Source: Lachnospiraceae bacterium (lineage in GTDB: Bacteria; Bacillota; Clostridia; Lachnospirales; Lachnospiraceae). Taken from it: a stretch of 64,000 bases of DNA. Below, in pieces: positions 35,781 to 45,164 of the stretch. The notes below the pieces were generated by a model, which saw only the letters and a list, made by a program, of their open reading frames with translations, was not told where the DNA came from and searched no databases. How positions within the stretch are numbered: position 1 is the stretch's first letter; each line of letters begins with the position of its first letter. The stretch spans positions 62,001-126,000 of the forward strand of contig CAJTAL010000007.1 in assembly GCA_910574285.1 (NCBI GenBank), given 5' to 3'. Both the position numbers and the translations under genes were made by a program.

Positions 35781-35933
35781 ATGGAAAGAAGCCCGATAAA
35801 AGATATTGAAATAAAACACATTTTAAAGCAGGCATTGACAGACAGGATAAGTGACAGAGAAATCTACATGAAAGGTATCGACCATAGTTACTATTATGAA
35901 GGTTATGCTGTATATAAAGCGGAAGAGTTGTAA
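35781..35933 (+). CDS. Small ORF of unknown function
   Basis: A 50-aa frame (start MERSPIKDIEIKHILKQA, end GYAVYKAEEL) with charged and Tyr-rich content. No clear ribosome site, no family recognised. It could be a remnant of a longer gene. Confidence 0.25.
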   Translation: MERSPIKDIEIKHILKQALTDRISDREIYMKGIDHSYYYEGYAVYKAEEL

Positions 35934-36014
35934 GAATATCAATAAAGTTCTGTTTCTTTATAGAAGGAAAAGCAGATAGCTGGTAAATTAAGAAGAGTTT
36001 GATCGGAGTGCAAC

Positions 36015-36905
36015 ATGATTGGAAACCGGGATATTTATCTGGACAGGACAAAAGTCAACACATTTTCTTTACAATTGAATCATTGCGGCATTCAGGAATG
36101 TACGCCGGGATATTCTTATGGTTTCGAAGCGAACCCTTACCATTTGATTCATTTTGTGCTGAACGGCGGAGGTTTCCTTGAGATAAATCATAGACTGATC
36201 AATATACATGCCGGCCAGGCGTTTTATATTCCCCCCGGAACTCCGGCAAGATACTGTGCGTCATTGGAAACTCCCTGGACGTATGGGTGGATTGGATTCT
36301 ACTCGAATACTTCGAATCCCTTTATTGCGCTTTTGTTTGAGAATCAAAATGTGATCTCGTTTAAGATGCCTGTGGAAGAGGTGGAAAAGAACCTTCTGTC
36401 TGTTATCGCCGTGACGGATAAAAGGGTGTCTGAATACTCCCAATACAATGAATCGGATTTTTACGGGGAACAGTTTACTGCTATCTTGAAGGTTTCGGAT
36501 TCTCTGAGGGCAAATAGCAGAATGCTGGATTTTTTCTCTGATCTGCTGAGTTTTCAAGTTCCGGATAAGGCGATGCGCATGGAGAAGGATTCATTGGCAT
36601 TAAGAGCGAAAGAGTTCATGGATTCTCACTATCATGAACCCCTCAAGATATATGATATCGCAGCTTCATTGAATATCCATCCAAATTATCTGTGCGCCGT
36701 CTTTAAAAAAGAATACGGACAGACGCCCGGTGACTATCTATGCTCTATCCGCATGGCTCAGGCGGCTATGATCCTGAAATTAACGGATCATACCATATCC
36801 ATGATAGCGGAATCGTTAGGGTATGCCAATCCGTTTCGATTTTCAGCCGCTTTTAAGTCTTATTACGGAGTATCTCCCTCAGCTTATCGAAAAGAGGGAA
36901 GATAA
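36015..36905 (+). CDS. AraC family transcriptional regulator
   Basis: A 296-aa regulator. Residues about 20-160 form a cupin-type effector domain (LIHFVLNGGGFLEI, AGQAFYIPPGTPARY), and residues about 195-296 two helix-turn-helix units (IYDIAASLNIHPNYLCAVFKK and ISMIAESLGYANPFRFSAAFK, quoted as landmarks in part) ending GVSPSAYRKEGR. Such proteins usually sense sugars and activate catabolic genes; no obvious target lies adjacent, and the next gene is a small ABM-like protein. Confidence 0.85.
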   Translation: MIGNRDIYLDRTKVNTFSLQLNHCGIQECTPGYSYGFEANPYHLIHFVLNGGGFLEINHRLINIHAGQAFYIPPGTPARYCASLETPWTYGWIGFYSNTSNPFIALLFENQNVISFKMPVEEVEKNLLSVIAVTDKRVSEYSQYNESDFYGEQFTAILKVSDSLRANSRMLDFFSDLLSFQVPDKAMRMEKDSLALRAKEFMDSHYHEPLKIYDIAASLNIHPNYLCAVFKKEYGQTPGDYLCSIRMAQAAMILKLTDHTISMIAESLGYANPFRFSAAFKSYYGVSPSAYRKEGR

Positions 36906-37034
36906 TTACAGTAATATAAAATATAAGAATACTTCCGTTTTTTTGCGATAATAGTCAATCTTGGGCATATGCTTTGACCAGAAATGAAAGGATGCTTGGT
37001 GAAAGCGGGGAAAAGGGATTTATGGAGGGATTTT

Positions 37035-37382
37035 ATGTTTAATGAAATATGTATATATGAGGCAAAATTAACGAAGCTGGATGAAATTGAAGAGTTGATG
37101 CGGGAAGTGGCTGATTTTTATCTGAAGCAGGATGGTGTTATAGACGTACATTATATAAGACGGACGCACCGGCAAAAAGATTTTAATGCAGTTAAAGAAG
37201 GGGAATTGCCTGTCCGTCTTACAAGAAATGTAGGGAAGGTGACATATGTTTTGTATTGGGTGCTGGAGAATGAAGAAGCACATGCAAGAGTATCTAAGCT
37301 AGGTATAGAAAAATTCTATAAACGATGGAATAGATGTTTGACTACAATGCCTAAAATAATATTGGGTGAAAATATCGTTTGA
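37035..37382 (+). CDS. Small ABM-like (ferredoxin-like fold) protein
   Basis: A 115-aa soluble protein. The pattern ICIYEAKLTKLDEIEELMRE followed by DGVIDVHYIRRTHR resembles antibiotic biosynthesis monooxygenase-type dimeric alpha/beta barrels, but the match is loose. ATG 37035 is five bases after GGAGGG, better than the upstream ATG at 36984. Role unknown; distance and direction suggest it may share control with the XRE regulator that follows. Confidence 0.5.
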   Translation: MFNEICIYEAKLTKLDEIEELMREVADFYLKQDGVIDVHYIRRTHRQKDFNAVKEGELPVRLTRNVGKVTYVLYWVLENEEAHARVSKLGIEKFYKRWNRCLTTMPKIILGENIV

Positions 37383-37500
37383 TTTCATAAAAGGTAGCGC
37401 TGATGTTAATAAAGCGGGCAGAACTGTATGGTTCTATTGGTGGTGTCCGGGCAGCGGGGGTATTATAATCAGGGCATATCATATTTCAGGAGGTAATGCC

Positions 37501-37962
37501 ATGGGTTTAGGGAATCATTTATTTCATGCGCGGAAGAAAAAAGGGCTGTCACAGGAAGAGGTTGCTGAAAAGCTGGGGATAAGCAGGCAGACCGTTTCAA
37601 AGTGGGAGACGGATGAAACGCTCCCCGATATCTGCCAGTCAAAGAAGATGGCGGTTCTGTATGGACTGTCACTGGATGAGCTGGTGGAGTTTGATATTGA
37701 CATCAAAGAGATACAGGAAGTGATCGACCGGACCAGTGAGGAAGTATCAGATAAGATTGACTGGACAAAGGCGTGGAGCGGAAAATATCCGATCCTGTCC
37801 CGGTATCGGGAGGAAGTGGATATGGATTGTTATGCGGCGGAGCTGGATAAGCTGTTAAGGGATCTGGAAAAGAAATACGGGTACAATGAACTGGATTCTT
37901 TCCTGGTTCTTAAAGATATTCTGGCATCAGTCTGGAAGGGCAGGAAGAAAAACAGCAAATAG
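37501..37962 (+). CDS. XRE family helix-turn-helix regulator
   Basis: A 153-aa protein with an N-terminal Cro/CI-type helix-turn-helix (residues 8-62: LSQEEVAEKLGISRQTVSKW) and an acidic C-terminal part likely for oligomerisation or sensing. ATG 37501 follows AGGAGG at seven bases. The gene ends two bases from the convergent ABC permease stop, with no terminator between, so antisense overlap of the transcripts is likely. It may control the exporter. Confidence 0.85.
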   Translation: MGLGNHLFHARKKKGLSQEEVAEKLGISRQTVSKWETDETLPDICQSKKMAVLYGLSLDELVEFDIDIKEIQEVIDRTSEEVSDKIDWTKAWSGKYPILSRYREEVDMDCYAAELDKLLRDLEKKYGYNELDSFLVLKDILASVWKGRKKNSK

Positions 37963-37964
37963 CT

Positions 37965-38765
37965 TCAATAATTACTGCTTTCGTAATTCTTTAAACCGGA
38001 TTTCAGTATCAGGCAGGATACCGCCAGCATCGTGATACAGAATAAAGGAATGCTGAGTGCGCCGGTTTTTGTCCCGTCTTTGCCCAGAATGTAGCCGATG
38101 GGATAATAACTGATAAAGGCGTAGGGAATCAGATATCCAAAGATACCTTGAAAAACAGCCGGATAGATCGTGAGAGGGTATTTTGCCATCTCTCCTAATG
38201 AGATAATAAAATAATTGAGGTTGTTTTTCCTGCCCTCCATCCAGAATGAGACGCAGCTTGCGATCCATATCATACATACCCTTATCAGGCATGCTTCTGC
38301 TAAAAACAACAGGAACAAAAGTATCTTTGGCAGATTCCATTCGACTTTGCATTTACTGAATCCCATGATTAATACTGCTGCGGCGATCATCATTTTATTC
38401 AATCCGTCAAAATCTATCTTCGCTGTCAGGAGCTGCAGTCCCACGGGTACAGGCCGGATTAAAAACCGGTCCAGTTCAGCCATATGAATCATATTCGTGA
38501 TCTTCCATGCGCCCTGAAAGAAAAAGTTTATAAAACCTTCGGAGAACAGCAAAAAGCCGTAAAGAAGGAGTATCTCCCACATGGTCCATCCTCCTACCTG
38601 CGGTATATTGCTGTAAATAATACAGATCAGTCCCAGATTACACCCCTGGGAAAACAGCGTAAAGAAAATCATCATCAAAAAATCCGTACGGTACTGTGCG
38701 AGAGATTTGATATTCTGTATCTGAAACAAAATATATAATTTAATGTTATTTCTATAATTCTTCAT
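37965..38765 (-). CDS. ABC-2 family exporter permease
   Basis: A 266-aa inner membrane protein with about six hydrophobic segments, matching the ABC-2 family of PF06182 (YRTDFLMMIFFTLFSQG, FLIRPVPVGLQLL). It is the last gene of a three-gene minus-strand operon and forms the channel with the permease at 38920. The family exports toxic compounds or peptides; viologen-exporter-like systems have this two-permease layout. Confidence 0.78.
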   Translation of the reverse strand: MKNYRNNIKLYILFQIQNIKSLAQYRTDFLMMIFFTLFSQGCNLGLICIIYSNIPQVGGWTMWEILLLYGFLLFSEGFINFFFQGAWKITNMIHMAELDRFLIRPVPVGLQLLTAKIDFDGLNKMMIAAAVLIMGFSKCKVEWNLPKILLFLLFLAEACLIRVCMIWIASCVSFWMEGRKNNLNYFIISLGEMAKYPLTIYPAVFQGIFGYLIPYAFISYYPIGYILGKDGTKTGALSIPLFCITMLAVSCLILKSGLKNYESSNY

Positions 38766-38919
38766 CTTAAGAGCCCCTTTTGTTATAATTTACGTTATTC
38801 CCTATCTGTTATCCTGCCATATTACTGCTTATTTGCCAGCTATCTGCTTTTCCTGCTGCTTACTGCAAGTGCGTCTATCTGCCGGACCGCTTTCCGCAGT
38901 ATGTCTGCTGGCAGCATAT

Positions 38920-39750
38920 CTATCCGCCATACATAGATATTACGCCGAACGCCTTTTTCCCTAATAAGGTTCCGAAAAGACTGAGCAAAAGTATCCAGGC
39001 CGCCTGCATAAGAATATTCAGCACACTGTCGTGTATTGAGAATGTTCCGATGAATATGCAGCAGGGCGTATAGATAATCCCCCGGAACGGAAGGTAGTCT
39101 ACGATTCTTCTTAACATATCAGGGAACATGGCCAGGGGGATTAATGCACCGGAGAAAAAATTCGTAAGTATTTCTCTTGCTTTTGTTACGCCGTAGGAAT
39201 TATCTGTATAAAAACACATGAGAGAAAATATATACTGAATACAGAATTTAATCCCCATTCCCAATAACAGGGCAGTCAGAAACAGCAGTATGCGGATCCC
39301 GTTCAGATATCTGACGCCGTTCACCGTCAGATAGATGCTGCCCACCAGCAGAAAAGTCACTGCAAATTCCATTCCCGCGGTTCCCAGCATCCGAAAGAAC
39401 AGCATACCTCTATAGGATAAGGGTTTTAACAAGTCCAATATAATGTCGCCTTTTACGATACGTTCCGCAATACTCATCTCGAATCCCATGGAAAAGACGC
39501 TGTTGCAAAGAAAAGCGACAAATACATACTGCCTCATGATTTCCCAGGTATATCCGTTCACGACATCCTGGTATGCGAAGATACTTTTCCAGACATAGTA
39601 TAATACGATCGCCTGGATAAAATTAGCCAGCATACCGGTAATAAAGGTGCTTCGATAAGCACAGCCCTCTAAAAATCCACATCTTATATAAGCCAGATAT
39701 TTTTTTATATTTTTCCTACATGGATTTCTCCACATTTCTTTTTTTATCAT
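38920..39750 (-). CDS. ABC-2 family exporter permease
   Basis: A 276-aa membrane protein with about six segments, PF06182-like (AYRSTFITGMLANFIQAIVL, given in part, and ILDLLKPLSYRGMLFFR). It lies 15 bases after the ATPase gene and 154 bases before its partner permease; that gap is Cys/Leu-codon-like but contains no gene I can support. Confidence 0.78.
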   Translation of the reverse strand: MIKKEMWRNPCRKNIKKYLAYIRCGFLEGCAYRSTFITGMLANFIQAIVLYYVWKSIFAYQDVVNGYTWEIMRQYVFVAFLCNSVFSMGFEMSIAERIVKGDIILDLLKPLSYRGMLFFRMLGTAGMEFAVTFLLVGSIYLTVNGVRYLNGIRILLFLTALLLGMGIKFCIQYIFSLMCFYTDNSYGVTKAREILTNFFSGALIPLAMFPDMLRRIVDYLPFRGIIYTPCCIFIGTFSIHDSVLNILMQAAWILLLSLFGTLLGKKAFGVISMYGG

Positions 39751-39765
39751 AATTTCACCATCCCT

Positions 39766-40560
39766 TTAATTTCCATTTTCAAATAACTCAATTATGATCT
39801 GTTCCAGGGAGGTTCCTTCGTCGTATTTGTCAAATAAATGCTCAATAGAATCATCGAACAGGATCTTTCCTTTTTCCAATATGATCAGCCGCCTGCAGAG
39901 AGATTCCAGATCTTTCATATCGTGGCTGGTCAGCAGGATGGTAGTCTTCTTCTCCCTGTTTATTTCTCTTAGGAATTCATATATTTTCTGTTTTGCGGTT
40001 ACATCGACTCCGATGGTGGGCTCGTCTAAGAATAATATAGGCGGTTCATGGAGCAAAGACGCGGCAAGATCGGCTCTTACGCGCTGGCCAAGAGATAATT
40101 TTCTTGCCGGCTGCGTCAGGAAATCATGCAGTCCTAAGATGCTGCTGAATTTCTCCATATTTTGGGAATACTGACGATCGGACAATGAATAAATATGCTT
40201 CAATAAGTTAAAACTTTCAATCACCGGGATGTCCCACCATAGCTGTGTCTTCTGGCCGAATACTACGCCGATCTTCCTGGCATTGTCGATCCGGTTGGAA
40301 AAAGGGTCCTTCCCCATAATTCGGACCACTCCTTCGTTGGGGCGCATAATCCCGGTAAGCATCTTGATTGTCGTTGATTTGCCGGCGCCGTTCGCTCCCA
40401 GGAACGCCACGCATTCTCCTTCGCTTATACGGAAGGAGATTCCCTTTACCGCCTCTAAAGTATCGAACCTGGGCATGATCAGGTGTTTAAGCTGACCTGC
40501 TATCCCGTCGCTCTTTCTGGCGATCTTATATTCCTTTTTTAAGTCTTTAACTTCTATCAT
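39766..40560 (-). CDS. ABC exporter ATP-binding protein
   Basis: A 264-aa ATPase energising the two ABC-2 permeases downstream. Walker A is GANGAGKST, the signature LSLGQRVRADLA, Walker B ILFLDEPTIGVD and the switch His in LTSHD. The homology starts at MIEVKDLKKEYKIA, so ATG 40560 is used, with GGAGG 11 bases upstream; the same frame stays open for about 100 more codons upstream, including a hydrophobic stretch, but this is probably not translated as one protein. Confidence 0.85.
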   Translation of the reverse strand: MIEVKDLKKEYKIARKSDGIAGQLKHLIMPRFDTLEAVKGISFRISEGECVAFLGANGAGKSTTIKMLTGIMRPNEGVVRIMGKDPFSNRIDNARKIGVVFGQKTQLWWDIPVIESFNLLKHIYSLSDRQYSQNMEKFSSILGLHDFLTQPARKLSLGQRVRADLAASLLHEPPILFLDEPTIGVDVTAKQKIYEFLREINREKKTTILLTSHDMKDLESLCRRLIILEKGKILFDDSIEHLFDKYDEGTSLEQIIIELFENGN

Positions 40561-40792
40561 TTCCTTGATATCCTCCGTTTCTCGAAGTAATCTTTTGTAT
40601 TTTTGGCATGCATATCCGAAGAAATATTCTGCGCAGTCAATATAGGATTCGGAATGATTCCTTAAGATTAAAATTAGAATAACACAGAAAAATATCATAA
40701 AACATATCATTTTCAAAGGTTTTTCTTTTAAATAATAAGTATTAATGAAGTAATAGGGAAATGTACAGAGTAAGACAGAGGATATAAAAAGA
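40561..40792. other. Divergent intergenic region
   Basis: Lies between the ABC operon and the type I toxin transcript. AT-rich, open on the minus strand in frame with the ATPase, but no separate gene is supported. The ABC operon promoter is expected here; no site is clearly best. Confidence 0.4.
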
Positions 40793-40821
40793 TTGCCATG
40801 TAGAATATGTTGTGATATATT
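40793..40821 (+). promoter_or_regulatory. Promoter of the holin-like toxin mRNA
   Basis: TTGCCA, 17-bp spacer, TATATT. The transcript would have a leader of about 95 bases that contains GGAGGG/CCCTCC, a hairpin near 40876-40895 that may hold translation down. Confidence 0.6.
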
Positions 40822-40920
40822 GTCGATAGGGAAAGACCATGAAGCCAGGCGGCTTTGCCCTTCCAATTTAGTTTTGGAGGGAATGAATGCCCTCCGGACG
40901 AGAGAAAGGAGGGATTGCCG

Positions 40921-41016
40921 ATGTATGTTACATATGCTGAACTTTTTCAGTTCTGTATCTTCATTTGCGCCCTTATTGGATTGTGCTATACAATCTTTAG
41001 AGGGAAAAAGAAATAG
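40921..41016 (+). CDS. Putative holin-like small hydrophobic toxin (type I toxin-antitoxin)
   Basis: A 31-aa peptide with one membrane segment (about 8-26: LFQFCIFICALIGLCYTIF) and a basic tail RGKKK. This is the pattern of the small holin-like toxins found widely in Firmicutes; such peptides depolarise the membrane if overproduced. The site AAAGGAGGG lies seven bases before the ATG. Its 3' end overlaps a predicted convergent antisense RNA, as in type I systems. Confidence 0.7.
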   Translation: MYVTYAELFQFCIFICALIGLCYTIFRGKKK

Positions 41017-41110
41017 CCGCCACTACCGCTAATAGTGACGGCTTACCTATGTTAAGACCATAGGAAAAAACGTTAATCGGGGGTAGAGCCGCTTGTATGG
41101 CTTTCCCTCT
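41004..41110 (-). ncRNA. Predicted antisense RNA (antitoxin) converging on the toxin mRNA
   Basis: A minus-strand transcript from the promoter at 41117-41145 would run about 105 bases and end at the hairpin 41015-41043, which on this strand is followed by ATTTCTTTTT. It overlaps the toxin stop codon and 3' untranslated region, giving perfect complementarity. Confidence 0.55.
41015..41043. terminator. Hairpin at the toxin 3' end, terminator of the antisense RNA
   Basis: AGCCG-C-CACTA pairs with TAGTG-A-CGGCT around a 7-base loop. The U-rich tract is on the minus-strand side (toward 41010), so it mainly ends the antisense RNA. Confidence 0.65.
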
Positions 41111-41116
41111 GTCTAT

Positions 41117-41145
41117 AATATAGCACATCTATATGAATGCTTCAA
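41117..41145 (-). promoter_or_regulatory. Promoter of the antisense RNA
   Basis: On the minus strand TTGAAG, 17-bp spacer, TATATT. Confidence 0.55.
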
Positions 41146-41208
41146 GGAATTTTCACTATTTCTTCCCTGCAAAAAATTAAGTATAAATAAATATATGGGA
41201 TATTCCTC

Positions 41209-41237
41209 TTGTAGAGTGAAGGAAAATTGGATAGAAT
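41209..41237 (+). promoter_or_regulatory. Promoter of the M16C peptidase gene
   Basis: TTGTAG, 17-bp spacer, TAGAAT, 45 bases upstream of the ATG. Confidence 0.55.
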
Positions 41238-41281
41238 GTGTAATAGAGCATACTGCAATGGAAGGAGAATCAAGATAACAG

Positions 41282-44206
41282 ATGAGTATCAGAGACTTGA
41301 AGACATATGAGATTATAAAGGAAGACGAATTAACCGGGATTCAGGCGAAGGGATATCTGCTCCGCCATAAGAAGAGCCGGGCAAGAGTCCTTTTGATAGA
41401 GAAGAAGGATGACAATAACAAGGTATTCAGTATCGGGTTCCGTACTCCGCCGGGCGACAGCACAGGAGTTCCGCATATTATGGAGCACTCTGTATTATGC
41501 GGTTCCAGGAATTTCCCGGCGAAAGATCCCTTTGTGGAACTGGTGAAGGGATCACTTAATACATTTCTGAACGCTATGACTTACCCTGATAAGACGGTGT
41601 ACCCGGTGGCGAGCTGCAATGATAAGGATTTTCAGAACCTGATGCACGTATATATGGACGCCGTTCTCTATCCGAATATCTACGAGCACGAAGAGATATT
41701 CCGCCAGGAAGGATGGAGCTATAAGCTGGATTCTGCGGATGACAGGCTTGCATACAACGGCGTGGTTTACAATGAGATGAAGGGTGCTTTCTCCTCTCCG
41801 GAAGGGGTGCTGGATCGGGTGATCTTGAATACGCTGTTCCCGGATACCTCTTATGCCTATGAGTCCGGAGGCGACCCGGAAGCGATTCCTGATCTTACCT
41901 ACGAACAGTTCCTTGATTTTCACAGGAAATACTATCACCCGTCCAACAGTTATATTTATCTGTACGGTGATATGGATATGGAGGAGAAGCTTGACTGGCT
42001 TGACAGGGAATATCTAAGCTCGTTCGACGCCAGGGAGGTTGACTCTGAGATCCGTTTTCAGGAGCCTTTTAAAGAGATGAAGGAGAAGACGTTCTCTTAT
42101 TCTATCGCAAGTGAGGAATCAGAAGTTGACCAGACATTCCTTTCTTATAGTAAAGTAATCGGTACCAGCCTTGACAAAGAACTGTATCTGGCGTTCGAGA
42201 TTCTGGACTACGCGCTGCTCTCCGCGCCTGGCGCGCCCCTTAAGAAAGCGCTGACAGACGCCGGGATAGGAAAGGATATCATGGGTTCCTATGACAATGG
42301 AATCTACCAGCCTATCTTCTCCGTGATCTCGAAGAACGCCAATGAGGAGCAGAAGCAGGAGTTTGTGGAGTTGATCGAGAAAGTTCTGTCAGATATTGTT
42401 AAGAACGGCATCGATCGGAAAGCGCTGGAAGCGGGGCTTAATTATCATGAATTCCGTTATCGTGAAGCGGATTTCGGCAATTATCCCAAGGGCCTGATGT
42501 ATGGTCTGCAGATGATGGACAGTTGGCTCTATGACGAAGAGAAGCCGTTCATTCATGTGGAGGCGCTCAAGACCTTTGAATTTCTGAAGAGTCAGGTGGG
42601 AACCGGATATTATGAAGAATTGATACGGAAGTATATTCTTGACAATACCCACGGCGCGGTGGTAGTGGTGAAGCCGGAGAAGGGGCGTACTGCCAGGCTG
42701 GATGCAGAGCTTGACGAGAAACTGCAGAATTATAAATCAGGACTTACGGCGGACGAGGTGGAAGCGCTGGTGAAGGCGACGGAAGATCTGGAGGCTTACC
42801 AGTCCGAGCCGGAGAAGGAAGAGGATCTGGAGCGCATACCGGTATTGGAGCGGAAGGATATTTCCAGAGAGATCGAGCCGATCGTGAATGAAGAACTGCG
42901 TCTCGGGGATATACCGGTGATTTTCCATGAGATCGAGACGAATGGAATCGGATATCTGGACGTCATGTTCGATATATCAGGCGTGAAGGAAGAGCTGCTT
43001 CCGTATGTGGGAATCCTGCAGTCGGCGCTTGGGATTATTGACACGGAGAATTATGATTACGGAGAATTATTTAATGAGATCAATATGCATACCGGCGGGA
43101 TCGGGACTGCCCTGGATCTGTACACGGATGTGACGAATATCCGGGAGAAAGCATTTAAGGCGACCTTTGAGATCAAAGGAAAAGCGTTATACGGTAAATT
43201 GCCGGTTGTATTTTCTATGATGAGCGAGATCTTAACGGCGTCAAAGCTTACGGATACGAAGCGGCTCAGGGAGATTCTTGCCATGGTGAAGTCAAGGCTT
43301 CTGATGCGGTTCCAGTCTTCCGGGCATACGACGGCGGCTCTTCGGGCGATGTCCTATGCTTCTCCGGCGGCGAAGCTTAAGGATATGACGAGCGGAATAG
43401 GATTTTACAGAGCAGTCGCCAGGATAGAAGAGAATTTTGATGAGGAAAAAGACCGGCTGACGGAGGTGCTTCAAAGTCTGGCAAAGCGGTTATTCCGGGC
43501 AGAGAATATGATGATCAGTTATACGGCGTCCAGGGAAGGTTTAGAGGGAATCGAGACTCGCATCGAAGAACTGAAGAAAAGTTTATACCGCGATGTGCCC
43601 AGGGAAGAAGCGTGTGTCATCCATTGCGAGAAGAAGAACGAAGGATTTAAGACGGCGTCCAAGGTACAGTATGTGGCAAGAACCGGAAATTTCATCGATC
43701 ACGGCGCGTCTTATACCGGAGCTTTGCAGATCCTGAAGGTAATCTTAAGCTATGATTATCTGTGGCAGAATATCCGTGTCAAAGGCGGCGCATACGGCTG
43801 TATGAGTAATTTCAACAGAATCGGCGAAGGGTACTTCGTATCCTACCGTGACCCGAACCTGAAGCGTACGGTAGAGGTATACGAGGGGGTTGTGGATTAC
43901 CTTAAGGACTTTACCGTCAGCGAGAGAGACATGACGAAATATATCATCGGAACCATGAGCAATATCGACCAGCCTATGACTCCGGCGGCGAAGGGCGAGC
44001 GTTCCAAGAATCTCTATATGAACAAAGTAAGCGCCGATATGATACGGGAAGAACGAAATCAGATTCTGGACGCGTCTCAGGATGATATCCGCGCGCTCTC
44101 CCGCGTGGCGGAAGCCGTGTTGAAGGCAGACCAGTTCTGCGTCATCGGAAGCGAGGAGAAGATAGAGGAGTGCAGGGATATGTTTGAGACGGTGGCAGGG
44201 TTCTGA
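41282..44206 (+). CDS. M16C zinc metallopeptidase (presequence protease/PreP-like)
   Basis: A 974-aa peptidase of the insulinase superfamily that digests short peptides inside a closed chamber. The inverted zinc motif HIMEH (His65, Glu68, His69) lies near the N-terminus, with the distal Glu in VVYNEMKGAF. Four homologous M16 domains are expected for this length; residues about 480-530 form the charged linker, and RVKGGAYGC in the last domain is the usual substrate-gripping Arg/Tyr segment. A GAAGGAG site lies 14 bases before the ATG, rather far. It is followed 19 bases on by era. Confidence 0.9.
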   Translation: MSIRDLKTYEIIKEDELTGIQAKGYLLRHKKSRARVLLIEKKDDNNKVFSIGFRTPPGDSTGVPHIMEHSVLCGSRNFPAKDPFVELVKGSLNTFLNAMTYPDKTVYPVASCNDKDFQNLMHVYMDAVLYPNIYEHEEIFRQEGWSYKLDSADDRLAYNGVVYNEMKGAFSSPEGVLDRVILNTLFPDTSYAYESGGDPEAIPDLTYEQFLDFHRKYYHPSNSYIYLYGDMDMEEKLDWLDREYLSSFDAREVDSEIRFQEPFKEMKEKTFSYSIASEESEVDQTFLSYSKVIGTSLDKELYLAFEILDYALLSAPGAPLKKALTDAGIGKDIMGSYDNGIYQPIFSVISKNANEEQKQEFVELIEKVLSDIVKNGIDRKALEAGLNYHEFRYREADFGNYPKGLMYGLQMMDSWLYDEEKPFIHVEALKTFEFLKSQVGTGYYEELIRKYILDNTHGAVVVVKPEKGRTARLDAELDEKLQNYKSGLTADEVEALVKATEDLEAYQSEPEKEEDLERIPVLERKDISREIEPIVNEELRLGDIPVIFHEIETNGIGYLDVMFDISGVKEELLPYVGILQSALGIIDTENYDYGELFNEINMHTGGIGTALDLYTDVTNIREKAFKATFEIKGKALYGKLPVVFSMMSEILTASKLTDTKRLREILAMVKSRLLMRFQSSGHTTAALRAMSYASPAAKLKDMTSGIGFYRAVARIEENFDEEKDRLTEVLQSLAKRLFRAENMMISYTASREGLEGIETRIEELKKSLYRDVPREEACVIHCEKKNEGFKTASKVQYVARTGNFIDHGASYTGALQILKVILSYDYLWQNIRVKGGAYGCMSNFNRIGEGYFVSYRDPNLKRTVEVYEGVVDYLKDFTVSERDMTKYIIGTMSNIDQPMTPAAKGERSKNLYMNKVSADMIREERNQILDASQDDIRALSRVAEAVLKADQFCVIGSEEKIEECRDMFETVAGF

Positions 44207-44225
44207 TCATGGAATAGGAGAACGT

Positions 44226-45122
44226 ATGAAAAAAGATTATAAATCAGGTTTTGTGACACTGATCGGCCGCCCGAACGTGGGAAAATCAACCCTCATGAAC
44301 TACCTGATCGGGCAGAAGATCGCCATTACTTCGAATAAACCTCAGACGACACGCAACCGGATTCAGACCGTATTGACTACGGAAGAAGGTCAGATCGTAT
44401 TTGTCGATACGCCGGGAATTCATAAGGCGAAGAATAAGCTGGGGGAATATATGGTGAATGTGGCGGAGAGGACTCTGAACGAGGTGGATGTGGTATTGTG
44501 GCTGGTAGAGCCGACTACCTTTATCGGAGCCGGCGAGCAGCACATCGCAAAGCAGCTTAAGAAAGTCAGGACTCCGGTGATACTTGTGATCAACAAGATC
44601 GACAGTGTGAAGCGGGAAGAAGTCTTTCCGGCGATCGGCGCCTATAAGGATATCTATGATTTTGCGGAGATTGTTCCGGTATCGGCGAGGAGCGGAGATA
44701 ATACCGATGAGTTGATCCGCGTTGTTATGAAATATCTTCCTTATGGTCCGCAGTTTTATGACGAGGATACGGTGACGGATCAGCCGGAGCGTCAGATTGT
44801 GGCGGAGCTGATCCGGGAGAAAGCGCTTCACTGTCTTCAGGATGAGATACCTCATGGGATCGCAGTGGCAATCGACCAGATGAAGGCTAAGGGCAGAATT
44901 ATGCATATCGAAGCGACCATTATCTGCGAGAGAGATTCCCACAAGGGGATAATTATTGGCAGACAAGGAAATATGTTGAAAAAGATCGGAAGCACCGCCC
45001 GATATGAGATAGAAAAAATGCTGGAAATGCAGGTGAATCTCAAGCTCTGGGTCAAAGTAAAGAAGGATTGGCGTGACAGTGAATTCCTGATGAAAAATTT
45101 TGGATATCGGGAAGAAGAATAA
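44226..45122 (+). CDS. era: GTPase Era
   Basis: A 298-aa GTPase needed for 16S rRNA maturation and 30S assembly. G1 GRPNVGKST, G3 DTPG, G4 NKID and G5 SAR are in order; the C-terminal KH domain carries GIIIGRQGNMLKKIG. ATG 44226 follows TAGGAGA at six bases; the longer frame overlaps the peptidase end. It begins the conserved era-(yqzL)-recO set. Confidence 0.96.
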   Translation: MKKDYKSGFVTLIGRPNVGKSTLMNYLIGQKIAITSNKPQTTRNRIQTVLTTEEGQIVFVDTPGIHKAKNKLGEYMVNVAERTLNEVDVVLWLVEPTTFIGAGEQHIAKQLKKVRTPVILVINKIDSVKREEVFPAIGAYKDIYDFAEIVPVSARSGDNTDELIRVVMKYLPYGPQFYDEDTVTDQPERQIVAELIREKALHCLQDEIPHGIAVAIDQMKAKGRIMHIEATIICERDSHKGIIIGRQGNMLKKIGSTARYEIEKMLEMQVNLKLWVKVKKDWRDSEFLMKNFGYREEE

Positions 45123-45164
45123 AAAGGTATATCCATGGGAGAACCTAATCCTCGAGGTGATAGC

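Larger units (their letters stand above)
35502..36014. other. Intergenic region between the PemK-like toxin and AraC regulator
   Basis: About 500 bases, AT-rich. It contains the toxin promoter, a doubtful 50-codon frame at 35781-35933, and nothing else I can assign. The AraC gene start has a GGAG site eight to ten bases upstream. Confidence 0.5.

Noticed and set aside
40561-40866. N-terminal extension of the ABC ATPase with a hydrophobic segment
   Set aside because: The ATPase domain starts at 40560 as in the family; the extension overlaps the toxin promoter and has no ribosome site.
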